64,000 nucleotides of DNA from Azolla caroliniana (Eukaryota; Polypodiophyta): positions 4,712,001 through 4,776,000 of the forward strand of contig JBHGNT010000007.1 in the NCBI GenBank assembly GCA_043228905.1. The letters run 5' to 3'. The notes beneath the pieces were generated by a model. It worked only from the letters and a program-made list of their open reading frames with translations. It made no database searches and was not told the DNA's origin. Shown in pieces: positions 24,197 through 36,359 of the stretch (position 1 is the first letter of the stretch; each line of letters begins with the position of its first letter). The translations under genes were made by a program, and so were the position numbers.

Positions 24197-24946
24197 TTGT
24201 CACGGAAATCCACGCGTGCGTGTCAAATAGGACGGGACCACGGGGGTCTTGGACTAGGGAGTAAGAGGAGGGAGAGAAGCTTGGGAGTTCAACCAAGAAG
24301 GAAGAGAAAGATTAAGATTCAAGAGAATAAGATCTAAACAAGACAAGATACATTATGGAAAGCACCACACCAATTACAACCGTGGTCGTGTAGGTCGAAT
24401 GTAAACCCTCTAGATGAAACCCTAATCGGATAGGGGAAAAGAAGAAGAAGAAGATGAAGACGAATGAAACCCCTAAAATGAGATCCTAAACCCAAAATTC
24501 CGAAACCCTAATGGCAACCCAAAGAAACCCAAAAAGTGGAAGCCCCTAAAAAATGGTCCCTCACTCCCTTTTATAGTAGTAAGGGGTGAGGCACATTAAA
24601 AGAAGAGGTCAACGCCCCCTTCTTTCAATGGGGGAATATTTGGCCTTTATCTTAGGAGGAGAGATTGATGGAGCCTTAACTCCCTCTCCTCACACACACA
24701 TTATGCCCACTACTCACTACACCCGTACTTCATGTACTCTCCCTTTAGTTTACATGTGCATGTGCACATAAGTGCACATCACATTTACACTTTATGAATT
24801 TTTGTAGTGCACTTTTAACACCTTACATTTACCCTTCCTTTTTTACATTTGTTTCTTTTATAAATCTTCCAAGTGCATGTGCAATGTTGCACATCCCCAT
24901 TTTATCCATCCCACTTGGTTTTCTCATCATGGCCGAAAATCCTCAC
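24197..24946 (-). mobile_element. LTR-like block between direct repeats
   Basis: It starts TGTCACGG, which is typical of the outer end of plant LTRs. On the minus strand it holds a TATA-like actataaaagggag near 24565-24580. It has no coding capacity and could be a solo LTR in minus orientation. The right end is not clear and no 5-bp target duplication is obvious. Confidence 0.35.
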
Positions 24947-25153
24947 AACATTTTGATAATCACCATAACTCGTGATTACTAAGAAATCTTTGAAGAATTT
25001 GAGGTGAAGGCATTAGGGAAGATCATGTCATAGATATGGTGTAGGAAGAATCATGGACACAAATCACAGTTGAGGTGAGGAGGAGAAGTCTGAAAGTAGC
25101 TAGCTAGAAATGGACAACTGCTCTACTTGACGACGCCATAGTATGAAGCATAC
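24947..25153. repeat. 205-bp direct repeat, right copy
   Basis: Partner of 23991-24195, 956 bp downstream. It runs directly into the MITE at 25137. Confidence 0.92.
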
Positions 25154-25409
25154 GTACCATTCGTGCATTCGCATTCGCATTCGCATTCGCGAACAGTCTG
25201 ATCATTCGCGTGAGAAAAACACTCTCGAAGTATGGTAAATACCATACTTTTGCACTCATTATTTATTATAAAGTAAATTTTTTTAGGGTAAGAAAGTTAA
25301 GGTAAAAAGTGTTTAAAAAACACAAGAATGTTTCAATAACATACGCATTCGTTTGCATACGTATGAAAACAAATGTTTGAGCTAACGAACACGAATATTA
25401 CGTAATATG
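25137..25409 (+). mobile_element. hAT-like MITE, family CATAGTA, copy A
   Basis: The ends are CATAGTATGAAGCATACG and, on the right, TACGTAATATG. The interior carries gcattcgcattcgc repeats and a central tggtaaataccata palindrome. It is homologous in reverse orientation to copies at 40273 and 45064. The right flank ATGATAAC (25410-25417) matches ACGACAAC, preserved at 24171-24178 in the left direct repeat, apart from two C-to-T changes. That is consistent with an 8-bp target duplication. Confidence 0.75.
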
Positions 25410-26733
25410 ATGATAACAATATTATGGCGGGTGTAGAGTTTGATGATATTGTAGATGTGGAGATGTTGGTGAAGGAGATCCTCAAATGCTATATAATAGA
25501 AGTATATTTGTTTTTTGTTTTTAACAAAGAAAATTTTGTTAGTAGATCGGGTTTGCCTAGGATTAATATTATAGTGGATGGAAATAGAGTTGAAGATTTA
25601 TATGAAGGCCCAAGTTTTCTTTAAAAGGTTTGTTTTTTAGAACTGAAGAATGAAGAGACCGATTTTTATCTTACCTTATGTTTTCTTCAATAACAATTTG
25701 GTTGACGTTGTTCCTTGGAGTCCATTGGCAAGAGTGTCCAATTTATGTGGCTTGCTATATATAGCATGCAATGGAGGAATTAGGGAAAGTGATAGTGACC
25801 TCAAATGATAAAGTACGTAATGGATACAAGCTATGCATGTTTATTGCTCAATTGGTGTTTATATCTCACCCCCTCAAAGGGTGGTTTGGATATCATATAC
25901 AATCCTAGATAAGTTTATATATTGGAATCTCAAGCATGGCTATTTATTGCTTGATTAAAAGTGGCATAGGTAATAAAAATTCTTATGATTTTTTTGTGTG
26001 CCATTGCTATTATATACAAATATATTACTTGATCAATAGACTATGTAGTATGGAAGAAAGAGTCAAGTTCATATTGTTGCTCAATCATTCCACCTCTTAA
26101 ATGGTTGTAGATTATGTAGTATGGAACTCAACCTTAGAGGGAGATACTATGTTATTTCGTAGAAAAGGTTAGCACACACCATGTGAAAACGAGAATTATA
26201 GCTTCATGATGGCATGTTTTCCATAGTAATTGTTCATTTAAATGCTCTAAATCTATCCTAGTTCAACACTCATCGTTGTCCTAACAACAAAGTTTGAGAT
26301 TGGGAAAAGAAAGTCTCAAGTTTGAATTCAATTGCATGACAAAGCTTGGCTTGGTGATTTTGCAAAATGTTGCTTGAGTTATGTAAGCATAGAATGTCTT
26401 GGGTGGTGAGAATCAAGATTTGTATAACTCTTGGATATGACCACATTTGGTGATCCTTATTGGCATTGCCTATCCTTGATAAGAATTATTGGTTGAAGAT
26501 CATGGAAATTTTGGTTATATTATGCCAGACGTTAGTTATGACTTGATTAAAGATTGAGCTTAGTTAGGGTTGAAGGTTTTAGGTATGTGGCAAATTACCC
26601 AACACATAATGATGGAGTTACATTGGCACAAGCACTACATATTTTGTAACCCCTAATTCTAAATTTGGTTAAGGATACATTTAAAATAGATTTGTCATTT
26701 GGGGGTCATAAAGCATGGTAAAAGTTACAACAA
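25410..26733. other. Intergenic, nothing recognised
   Basis: AT-rich DNA. A 66-codon frame at 25424 begins within the flank of the MITE and has no recognisable domain. Confidence 0.4.
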
Positions 26734-26914
26734 ATGATGTGATTCCCATATTATTAGTAAGCAAATGGGTAGTAGAGCATATTAATGAAGGATGGGTCAA
26801 GGGGTCCAACATACATGACCACCCTCTATCACCAACTATTGGACCCCTTGACCCATCCTTCATTAATATGCTCTACTACCCATTTGCTTACTAATAATAT
26901 GGGAATCACATCAT
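26734..26914. repeat. Perfect 75-bp inverted repeat with a 31-bp spacer
   Basis: The arm 26734-26808 (starts atgatgtgattcccat) and the arm 26840-26914 are exact reverse complements over all 75 positions. The flanks continue to pair imperfectly (ggtaaaagttacaac against ggtacaaaaataac). Transcribed from either strand it would fold into a long, perfectly paired hairpin. Confidence 0.95.
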
Positions 26915-27220
26915 GTATGTTATTTTTGTACCGTGGTACAGGAACAAAATCGCCAAGGTTTATTGTTTGTGTGTATGGAAATATCTATTTGACCATTTAT
27001 CTTAACGAGATGGGATTCTCTAACTAGGGTATTGTTGGGAACAAGTATCAATATCCCCTAATAGTCAAGGTGAGATTGAGTTGCCCGATCCACAATTTCA
27101 ATTTGTATTTGAGTTTCTCTAATATTGGGGATTATGGAATATGTAGATTACTTTTGTTTTTAAGGTCAATATGTTCAAAGGCACTTTCAAAGCTTTAAAA
27201 GCATATTAGTACGATAGTTC

Positions 27221-27379
27221 TCCTTCATGGTGATTTCTAGAAGGTTGACCCAAAATCAAGCAGGTGTACTATCTCCTTCATGGTGATTTCTAGAAGGTTG
27301 ACCCAAAATCAACCAGGTGTACTATCTACTTCATGGTGATTTCTAGAAGGTTGACCCAAAATCAACCAAGTGTTTGTAG
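27221..27379. repeat. 53-bp tandem repeat, three copies
   Basis: cttcatggtgatttctag recurs at 53-bp spacing from 27221, 27274 and 27327, with only a few differences between copies. Confidence 0.92.
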
Positions 27380-28439
27380 GCCTATAGTAATAAGATTGGG
27401 TTTGATCGCCACCCTTCTCTATTGTATGCATATACATTTAATGAATACAATTACTATTAACGAAGAGAGAGGGAGAGGAGAATCCAAAGTAGAGTGGCCC
27501 AAAATGTTCGTTTTTTACGAGGTTTATTTATTTTTACAATGTCATATTATGTCAATTGATGTTGCAACAATGCCAAAGTCCACATCTCACATGCTTATCC
27601 ATGCATTTGCAAGGGCATCAATTTGAATCTTATCAAATTATTATAAATATAATAATATCACAAGGTCAACACAATCCATTAGGGGAGACATGCAGGCATG
27701 TGTGAATTTGGATAAAGATAATAAAGAAAGAACAATGGAGAGAAAGATAAGTAGATTTCAATATCGTTCTTAGAGATAATCTATGGAACCAAAAGCAAAA
27801 CGTTTTCACATACTATGTGTGGAGTTAGGTAGTGAATCTTGATATTCAAAAACTTTATTGATGAACAATGTGACTAAGAGTGCACATTGTGATTAAGAGG
27901 GAAATGTGTGTAGGGATTGAGAATGTATCAAATTGAAAAGAATGTGAGCTAAGAGTTATATGGAAGCAATGCCACTAGATGTGAGACAAAGTTGGGATAA
28001 CCTCTACCATGTATTGGTAATGTGTGTTTCACCATTCAAAGAGAAAATGGTTTCATAGTTTGGTGCAACATATCTACAATAATGTGTGAAATGTGAGCCT
28101 TCGTATCTTTCCCAAGTTGTGATACACTCACATTGCAAACAAAGAAGCCTCCTATGCAAAGGAATTTATAGACCTATAATGAAATGCATACCATATTCCA
28201 AACTACTTCATCATACCTTACAGTCATTCAAAACCTAACATTTTGCTTTTATGTGTCTTTTGAATATTTTTACTTGATTCCCATGTGATTCTATGTTGAT
28301 GTGAGGGTATGTTTCTACTCCTAAGCATGTACTCAACAACCATTTTCCATTTTCATTGATCTCAAGGAGAAATGGGTTGGTCTTAAGTAAAGGACACAGA
28401 TAATGTGTAGCTTCACTCAAACAACTTCATAATAGTATG
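27380..28439. other. Intergenic, nothing recognised
   Basis: Anonymous sequence. The part nearest 28440 may be further decayed LINE sequence on the minus strand. Confidence 0.35.
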
Positions 28440-29110
28440 TTTTTTTATATTTTCAAATGCATTTCTAAGTGCACTTACAGATGTTATTAGCCCATACTAC
28501 AATCCCATAGAGGAGCACTTGTCTTACTTAAGTGTTAAAGAGATATTTCTTGAGAACTCAACATTTAAGCACCATTAATATGTTTTCAAATATGTACATC
28601 ATAATCCATTAGTGCTTTTAAGCCATTGGAGCACATTCATTCCTTCAACAATTGGAGGGAACCTCAAACCCAAGGTGTTTTAAGATTTCTAAGGTTTCAA
28701 GTGGTTCATTATTGTTCACAATTCATGGTTTATCTTTAATTTAAATGTTCCCAAATATAACCTTCATCCAGAAATTTTCCAACATAACCATAAAATGTTA
28801 AGCATGTCCTAAAATTATTAAAGAACCACAATGTATTTCTAGTGACAACTTCTTCAATGTCTTCTTGCTTCGTAATCCCAATAATCATTTGTTCAAAATT
28901 CAGCAATGCATAAAATAAACTAAAGAGATTTCATGAGAGTGGCCATCCTTCCTTAGTACACCTTCTTATAAATTCGAGGAATTGCATGCTCATATGTACT
29001 TGATACCCCGAGTTCTTCCATGCATCTCCATAGATGCTCACGAAGCACCATATCAATATCTTTCTTGAAGTCCACGAAACAACAATATAATAATTCACAT
29101 TTCAAACGGC
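28440..29110 (-). pseudogene. Decayed LINE-type reverse transcriptase
   Basis: On the minus strand, about 29100-28970 reads CCFVDFKKDIDMVLREHLWR followed by CMEELGVSS and AIPRIYKKV. This is the palm motif region (VDFxKAFDxVxRxxLW) of a plant LINE-like reverse transcriptase; the usual AFDTV has decayed to DIDMV. Further on, at about 28500, VRQVLLYGIVVWANNI matches the downstream VLLYGxxVW block. Many stops and shifts lie between. It is a different LINE type from the plus-strand one that starts near 29500. Confidence 0.72.
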
Positions 29111-29499
29111 TTTCCTCTATCAACACTTGTTACTTCCATTACACATCCAAAATTTGCCATTTGAGAACTGAACATGATAGTTTGGCAGTTGTTTAATGTA
29201 ATTGAACTAATTTGTGCTTCAGTTGTGAGACATATCATGTCGCATTGCATGATTAAACTTATAACATTTGCCTAAGCATGTGATTTGACCGTCCAGTTGA
29301 AAATTTTAGAGCTTGATTGAAGACCTTTGTCTTACTACTTGGCAAGTTAGGTCAAGACAGTTTCCATTGAAAGACACAGGCCGCTCTTCCAAATCCTTCG
29401 TCAAAAGGTTGCATCTAATACGCCATAAGGAATCCATTAAATTCATCAAAACTGGTGATGGTTCATGGACTACAAATTGACTTGAACTAGGCAAGGAAT

Positions 29500-30675
29500 G
29501 TGTAACTCACTTCTCTCATATCTTCGAGATACATTCTTGTCACTGGTTCAACCCATTATTTGTGTTGATAAAGATGCAGTTAAACATGCCAGAGATACAT
29601 TCTTGTCACTAGTTCAACCCACTATTTGTGTTGATAAAGTTATTGCTTTGAATGCAGCATTCACAATGGAGGAGTTTTTGAGGCTCGAAAGGGTCTCGTG
29701 AAAGGCATACCGCCTAGTTGGGATGGTATTACGTTAGAGTTCATTGCAAAATTTTGGGATGTCCTTAGGGATTTAATCTTATATATCGCAAATAATGCTT
29801 GGCAACAATGGGATATGCCTATCTCGTGGAAAGACGGTTTGGTCAAATTAATACCCAAAAAGAAATTGTGTCAGTCAAACTAGGATTTAGCCCGAAAATG
29901 TCTCAAGTAATCTATTGGTTTTTATGGGTCTAGCACATCTTCATGCATTATCGATGGTGAATTGATCGATTCATGGAGCTTAGCCAAATCAGTATGACAA
30001 GGTTGTCCTGTAAGTGCATTGTTTTATGCAATTGCAACTCATCCACCACTATTGTACATGGATCATCTAGTATCAATTGGTCAACGTCACGGTTTGCAAA
30101 TGAAAGACGGACATGATTTCGTGGCTCGGGCATATGTAGATGATACATCATTCATGTCACAAAACAATCCAAATGATATGAGAATGATTATGGATGCCCT
30201 CAAATTTGTATGGATTTGTTGTTGGACTACATGTTAAGTTCAACAAGTCCAAACTCCTACCCTTGACACCATATAGTTGGCTATCCATTGGGATGGAATG
30301 GAATAGGGAAAAGAAAGGTTGAATGGGTTTTGCAAAAAGTGAGACAAAAGTTAAGCTATTGGAAGATTGCAACATGGCCGCTCTATGTCCGATTGAGGAT
30401 AGTGCAATCTATATTCATGGCTTACATGTAGTATTACTTAATTATGATCGATTGGCCGAGACACATGATACAAAAGATTAACTCAGAATTCATAAGAAAA
30501 TTTTGGTGCTCTAAGCAGTCGCGTAAATGTGTACGAATCATACAATTAGAGAAGATATGCACTCCACGATTCTGTGGAGAACTAAATATTCTTAATTTGC
30601 AATTGCATATGTTGGCTAGAAAAACTACTTTACTGTCAAAATTTGCTAAAAAAACATTGCCTTGGGCATGAAATG
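29500..30675 (+). pseudogene. LINE ORF2 reverse transcriptase, 5' part (split by a Copia element)
   Basis: A repeated segment (RDTFLSLVQP twice, about 29530 and 29600) leads into ITLEFIAKFWDVLRDLI and WKDGLVKLIPKKK at 29690-29870. QGCPVSALFYAIA follows at about 30000, then ARAYVDDTSFMSQNN at about 30125-30170. The YVDD motif is the reverse transcriptase active site. After more frames (WPRHMIQKINSEFIRKFWCS at 30450) the sequence stops exactly at the Copia LTR at 30676 and resumes at 36793. Several stops and frame changes show that it is inactive. Confidence 0.85.
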
Positions 30676-31066
30676 TGTGAATTTTAACGTGCGGAAGCGT
30701 TAGATAGAACTGGCTTAGCCAGATAGCAACAAAGAATAAGATGAAGGTTTAATGGAGAAGCTTAATACACATAGAGTATACGCAGGAAGAGACAAAGAGA
30801 GCATAACGTAAACGTAGATTCAAAATAATAAAAACACTCTGTACATAGAATGTGCTCAGAGAGCGCTTTTATACAAGTCCATAAAGGACTGACAGAAGTA
30901 CTGAAAGGTATTTCAATATTCCTACGTGCGACTGACACTAACTACAAGACAATGATTACATAGTAGTTTAGGCTACTACTAGGCTTCCGGTTCCCGCTCG
31001 AATCCGGCTCTCTGATCCGGCCGGTTGTTTCCGGATACCGATCCGGTTGAGCTTGCTCGCTCAACA
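30676..31066 (-). repeat. 3' LTR of the Copia family 1 element
   Basis: 391 bp, starting TGTGAATTTTAACGTGCGG and ending GCTCGCTCAACA. It is shorter than its partner by an internal stretch near the CTCAACA end. A TATA-like region appears on the minus strand as tataaaagcgctctc. Confidence 0.9.
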
Positions 31067-31581
31067 CTCCCCCTCAAGCTCAACTTGAGGTCGCATCGTG
31101 GTGTTAGTGTCCGTGGCAACCGGTTCTTCTACCCATCTCCTTCTGGCGTTGCTCTACCTTGCTCGCGCTCCTCGTCTGGTCCGGTCCTGTTTGCTGCACC
31201 TCTACCTCCTCTGTCGGCTTATCTGCTCCATAGGCCCATTTCAACTCCCTCGGTGCTGCGACCCTGATGCTTGTCGACCCGTCAGTTCCTTCGTGTTGGT
31301 GTCGACTTCCGTTGCGTCCGTGTCTGCTTGGCCTTTAGTCGATCTGGCTCCTTCGAATCCAACTGTTGAAGCGAATTGGTTATCTCCGATTCATTCCCGC
31401 TCTTGTCTAAGTCCGTGTTCTCCAACTCGTCTTCCGGTTTCAGGACCTTCACCATGTCAGACCATGTCTAGGTCTTGGCCTTCTCCTTCCGGTTGGCTCT
31501 GTCCTTCTTGACTTTGCCGCCGCTACCGCTCATTCTAACTTGTTCGGATGTGCCGACTTCCTACTCGACCCCCTTTTTCCT
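31067..31581 (-). other. Polypurine tract and 3' untranslated part of Copia 1
   Basis: ctccccctcaagctc directly follows the LTR on the plus strand, which is a polypurine tract on the coding strand. The remaining 500 bp are pyrimidine-rich on the plus strand and contain no conserved domain. Plus-strand open frames here are artefacts of that composition. Confidence 0.6.
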
Positions 31582-33568
31582 CTAGTCTCCCCCTTTGTTG
31601 GTTCTTTCTTCCTCTCCGGCTCCTTGTCTGGTGTCGTGCGATCCCTTTCCTGTTCTCCCCCTCAAGTGCGGCATATCGAGACGATGAATGTCGAGCATCT
31701 CCGAGAAGTGCTGCAACTTGTCCGATCCGAGCGGTTTGGTGAAGATGTCGGCAACCTGCCGATCCATCTGAACATACCAAAGTTCGACTTCACCACTCAG
31801 GACCCGCTCATGCATAAAGTGATAATGCACTTCTATGTGCTTTGTTCGAGCATGGAATACGGGGTTCTTGGCGAGTTGTATGTTGTTCATGTTGTCACAA
31901 TGGATCAAGATCGGGGTCGGGACCTTGATCTGGAGATCTCGCAACAATTGCCGAAGCCAGATAGCTTCACAGGTGGCATTGGTAGCGCCCCGATATTCAG
32001 CCTCAGTGCTCCACAGAGCCACTATTGGCTGATCCACGCAACAGCTGCGCTACCAAGAGAAAACATGTAACCGGAGGTGAATCGGCGATCCGATGCATCA
32101 CCAACACAGTCGGCATCGGTGTATCCAACTAGCTCTTCAGTTATACCATGCCGGTATAATAGTCCCCAGTCCTTCGTGCCGCTCACATACCAGAGTATCC
32201 GGTGTGCACATTGAAGGTGCTCGATGGTCGGCTTCTGCATGAACTAGTGATCACTCCAACCGGGTAACTGCTGTCGGGTCGAGTGATTGTCATGTATATG
32301 AGGCTTCCGACAATTTGTCAGAAACGTCTCTCATCGCAAGTCGGTCCGAAGTTGGGACGAAGCTTCTGGTTCCAGTCCAAGGGTGTGGAGACAGGTCGGC
32401 ATTCCGTCATGCCGAACTTGTATAGCATATTCAACACATAGTGTCTTTGTGAGAGCAATATGCCATCGGGGGTTCAGATCACCTCAATCCCAAGAAAATA
32501 ATGAAGGTCCCCCAGGTGCTTCATCTCAAATGTGTCCGACAATGGGGCCTTGACACGACCGATTTCATGGAGTCTGGATCCGGTGATGACTAAATCATCT
32601 ACATAAAGTAAGATGCAAACCGAACCGTCCAGACCTTGTCGGGTGAACAACGATGAGTCCGGAATTGGGACGAAGCTTCTGGTTCCGGTCCAGGGGTGTG
32701 GAGATAGGTCGGCATTCCTTCATGCCGAACTTGTACAACATATTCAACACAGAGTGTCTTTGTGAGAGCAATATGCCATCGAGGGTTCGGATCACCTCAA
32801 TCCCAAGAAAATAATGAAGGTCCCCCCCAGGTCCTTCATCTCAAATGTGTCTGACAATGGGGCCTTGACACGGCCGATTTCATGGAGTCCGGGTCCGGTG
32901 ATGACTAAATCATCTACATAAAGTAAGATGCAAACCGGATCTTCCGAACCTTGCTAGGTGAACAACGATGAGTCGGATTTAGAGGTCACAAGCCCCATCT
33001 TACGCAACTGGTGCGTGATCTTCGCATTCCAAGCTCATGGGGCTTCTTTCAGACCATAAAGCGACTTCTTAAGTCGGCACACCGCTGACTTGTTCATCTC
33101 AAACTGGAAACCGAGAGGTTGGATCATATAGACCTGTTCTTCAAGGTCACCTTGAAGAAACACATTCTTCACGTCCATTTAGTGAAGATGCCACCCCCTT
33201 GTCGCAACATTCGCTAGTACCACGTGAACCGTCGTCATCTTCGCTACTGGAGCGAAGGTCTCATCGTAGTCGATTGCGTGGGTCTATGCATATCCCTTCG
33301 CCACTAACCGGGCCTTGTATCGGTTAACCGAACCATCGGCATTGTACTTTACCTTGTACACCCATTTGCAACTGATTGGTTTACAATGTCGGGGAGGGTC
33401 AACGAGGTCCCATGTGTCGTTGGCATGAAGGGCCCGCATTTCTTCTTCCATAGCGGCATGCCAATTTGCGTCCTTTGCCGCTTCTGCGTAGCTCTCCGGC
33501 TCACACACTTCCGCCACTTTGGTCATGTATGCATAGTGATGCACCATGTACTCATTGTACCCGTACAA
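31582..33568 (-). pseudogene. Copia 1 reverse transcriptase and RNase H, broken
   Basis: Reverse transcriptase starts at 33568 ([18 protein letters not shown], then [20 protein letters not shown]). Its middle is interrupted by a 313-bp tandem duplication, so the YVDDLVIT catalytic motif occurs twice (about 32935-32900 and 32622-32587). RNase H follows (IVALWSTEAEYRGATNATCE, IHCDNMNNIQLAKNP, QVADIFTKPLG), at 32240-31600. Frames change several times and no intact enzyme is encoded. Confidence 0.9.
32340..32965. repeat. 313-bp tandem duplication within Copia 1 reverse transcriptase
   Basis: gggacgaagcttctggttcc occurs at 32354 and 32667. The copies run about 32340-32652 and 32653-32965 and are very similar. 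Confidence 0.9.
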
Positions 33569-33583
33569 CGTAACGGGGTTCTT

Positions 33584-35307
33584 CTAGCAGGAAGACCGGC
33601 GTAATTTGTCATCACCCGGTGTGGGGTCCTTCTTGGCCGGTTCAGACTTCATTCCCCAAGATCCGCCTTCATCCTTTCCGGAGTCGGATTCTCTCCAATC
33701 CAACTCAACGTTGCCGATTTTGTATTCCGACATTTTCCGCTTCCCTTTCTCTTTGCGCGTGAACCGTTTTCTCGATTCCGTGTGTGGGGAGAGCACGGCA
33801 AAGTCTCTACTACTCGTCGGTTCCTCATCCGATTGGTCACTTTGACCCAGTCGCTCGTTCGGTCCGCTCAACCGAAACGATTCCGGACTCTCTTCTAAAG
33901 TCTGCAGCTCGTCATCTTCTATTTGGACTGGTTCATGCTCACTAGTCTCATAATCTGGGATTGGGTCGGAGTCGAAAGTCAGAGTCGATAGAAGTACCAC
34001 GATGCCGTCTCGTCGAACTCAACATCTCGGTTTACTCGGACCTGCTTCGTCCGAGGGTTATAACACTTATACCCCTTCTGCTCATGTGAGCAACCGACTA
34101 GGATGCATTTCTCCGACTTCGGATATAGCTTCTGCTGCTTCTCATTTGGTACATGCACATATGCTATGCTGCTGAATATCCGAAGGTGTCTCAAATTCGG
34201 CTTGCGCCCAAAATACAACTCATGTGCTAACACTATGTCTCTGATTCGGTTTTGGATGTAGACGGTCATCCGGACCGCCTCAGACCAATAGAATTGGGGC
34301 ATGCTCTTCTCCTCCAACATTGCCCTTGTCGCGTCGACAATCAACTGGTTCTTTCGCTCAGCCACATCGTTTTGTTCCGATGTGTACCGGCTGCTGAATT
34401 CTGTTCGAATTCCGTTCTGTTGTAGATGACTGTTGAATTGGCCGAAAAAGTATTCTTTTCCGCCATCCGACCGTAGGCACTTTATCTTACTCTTTGTTTC
34501 CCTTTCTACTAAACTTTGAAGGTTCCAGAAATAGTCGAAGACTTCACTTTTCTTCTCGATGAGGTAGATCCACGTGTGCCATCTATAGTTGTTGATGAAG
34601 GAGACGAAATACCGACTCCCGCCAAGACTAACGTTTTGTGCCGGTCCCCATACATCTGAATGTATTAGATCAAGCTTGTTATGGCTCCGGTTTCGTTCGG
34701 TGGGGAATGGAAGCCAGTGTTGCTTCCCGAGTTGGCAGGCTTCACAAACTTGGGCCTTCCGGCCACTAAATTTCGGCAAACCAAACACAACCTGTTTCGA
34801 TTGCAAGTCATGAAGCCTCTGGTAATTGACGTGGCCAATCTGCTTGTGCCAGAGATCAATGTCCGATTCAATCTTCTGTCCTTTGGCAAACATAGCGGTG
34901 CCGACGTCATTAGTGTTGAGGATGAACATCCTCCCTTCTCCGTGCCCTTGCGCAATTATCCGGCCTTCTTCCTCGGTGAAGCACCCGAGGTGCATAAACC
35001 GTACATGCATCCCTTGGTTGACGATTTGTCTAACTGACACCATGTTCATTGTGATACTCAGAATGTGTAGTACGTTCATTAGCTTCCCCTTTTGTCCGAC
35101 ATGGCTTAAAGGGACTTCTACGACATGCATAATCAGGTGAGGGGTGTCATCTCCGGTTTCGACAATCCCCGGTTGTTCTAGCTTCTCCAAAAAAGAGAAC
35201 CACTCTTCATGGCTTGTCATGTGGTTGGACGCTCCGGAATCAATATACCATACTTCCTCCGATTTGGAAGTAGTATTCTTCATTGAGTTAGCCTTGTGCT
35301 TCATCAC
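33584..35307 (-). pseudogene. Copia 1 protease and integrase
   Basis: The frame at 35307-33979 carries the aspartic protease motif [18 protein letters not shown], a GAG-pre-integrase zinc segment ([29 protein letters not shown]) and the integrase core: [11 protein letters not shown], then [12 protein letters not shown], then YTSEQNDVAERKN, which supply the DDE residues. A frame change near 34000 separates the integrase tail (34000-33584, with a KRFTRKEKGKRKM basic tract). Confidence 0.92.
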
Positions 35308-36266
35308 AAAGGTCGCCCCTTTACGGTTCTTCCTGGTTCCGGATCCTTCTTATCCTTCCGCGTAGTGTGAGCTTTGTCGGTTTTCCCGACTAGCTTTGCC
35401 GGATCCGGATTTGTCCAAATCGGCGCACTTCTTCCAGCACTCGCTTTCCCTATGGCCTTTCTTGCCACAATACCAGCATTCCGTGTCGGCCTTTCCTTGC
35501 CGGTTCCCGGTGCCACTTTGACTCCCCTGCTTGTGGAGGGTCCAGAACTGTTGTTGGCATTGTCTCTATGCCTTCAGTCCTGATCTTGCCGGCCGCCTCC
35601 ATTGCGTGCCGACCCACCTCGTCCTCCACGTCCACATGGCCGATTCGACTCCGTGTATAGCATCCGGTTGTCTGATTAAGTGGTCCTCAACCCACTTGTG
35701 TGGTTTTCTTCGACCATCAACATTGATTGTAAGTCGAAGAAGGACTGTGGCTTCTCCCGGGTGCGGATCGTCGTCCGGATTGGCCCGTACCGTTGTGCTA
35801 GACCACCGAGGCAAACTTGGACCATCTCATCTTCGTCCACCGTCACGTTGATGGATCTGAGTGCGTCACAAATCTCCTTTATTTTGGTGGTGTAGTTCGT
35901 AACCGACATGTCTCTTTGTCGGATGTTGTTCAGCTCTTGTTGGAGCTGCAACTTACGGGTTGTGGTACTCGCGACAAAAATCTTTCTCAAATTTCCCCAG
36001 GCCTCCTTCGGCATTTTTGCATCCTTTATGTAGACGAGCATCTGGTCGTGCACATAGGACGCGAGGCAGTACAATACGTAGCTCACTCCTTGCTCCCAAA
36101 CCGAGAAGTCATTATGTGTCGGCTCTGGCGCTACCTCGTTCATTCCTTCCACAAAGCTCCAATATCCATGCCCTAACAGGTACTGGTGCATTTTATATGA
36201 CCATGACACGTAGTTGCTCCGGTCAAGCTTCTCTGTGGGAAGTGACCTCGCCATACCTCTGTCCAT
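35308..36266 (-). pseudogene. Copia 1 gag with zinc knuckle
   Basis: Gag starts MDRGMARSLPTEKLDRSNY at 36266 and continues through SWSYKMHQYLLGHGYW and RDMSVTNYTTKIKEICDALR to about 35676. A frame change follows. The CCHC knuckle ECWYCGKKGHRESEC lies at about 35485-35440, and a TAA stop (HYAEG then stop) at about 35360 separates gag from protease. Confidence 0.9.
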
Positions 36267-36359
36267 ATCTTTCTCTATCTGTTCTTACCGGGTATTAGGG
36301 TTTTTCTTCGAAAGCGTATGTCGGCTGTAGAGGTTCTCAACCCTCGCGCTCTAATACCA

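Noticed and set aside
31025-32070. Plus-strand frames up to 176 codons
   Set aside because: They are antisense to Copia 1 RNase H and its 3' region; the minus-strand reading has clear motifs.
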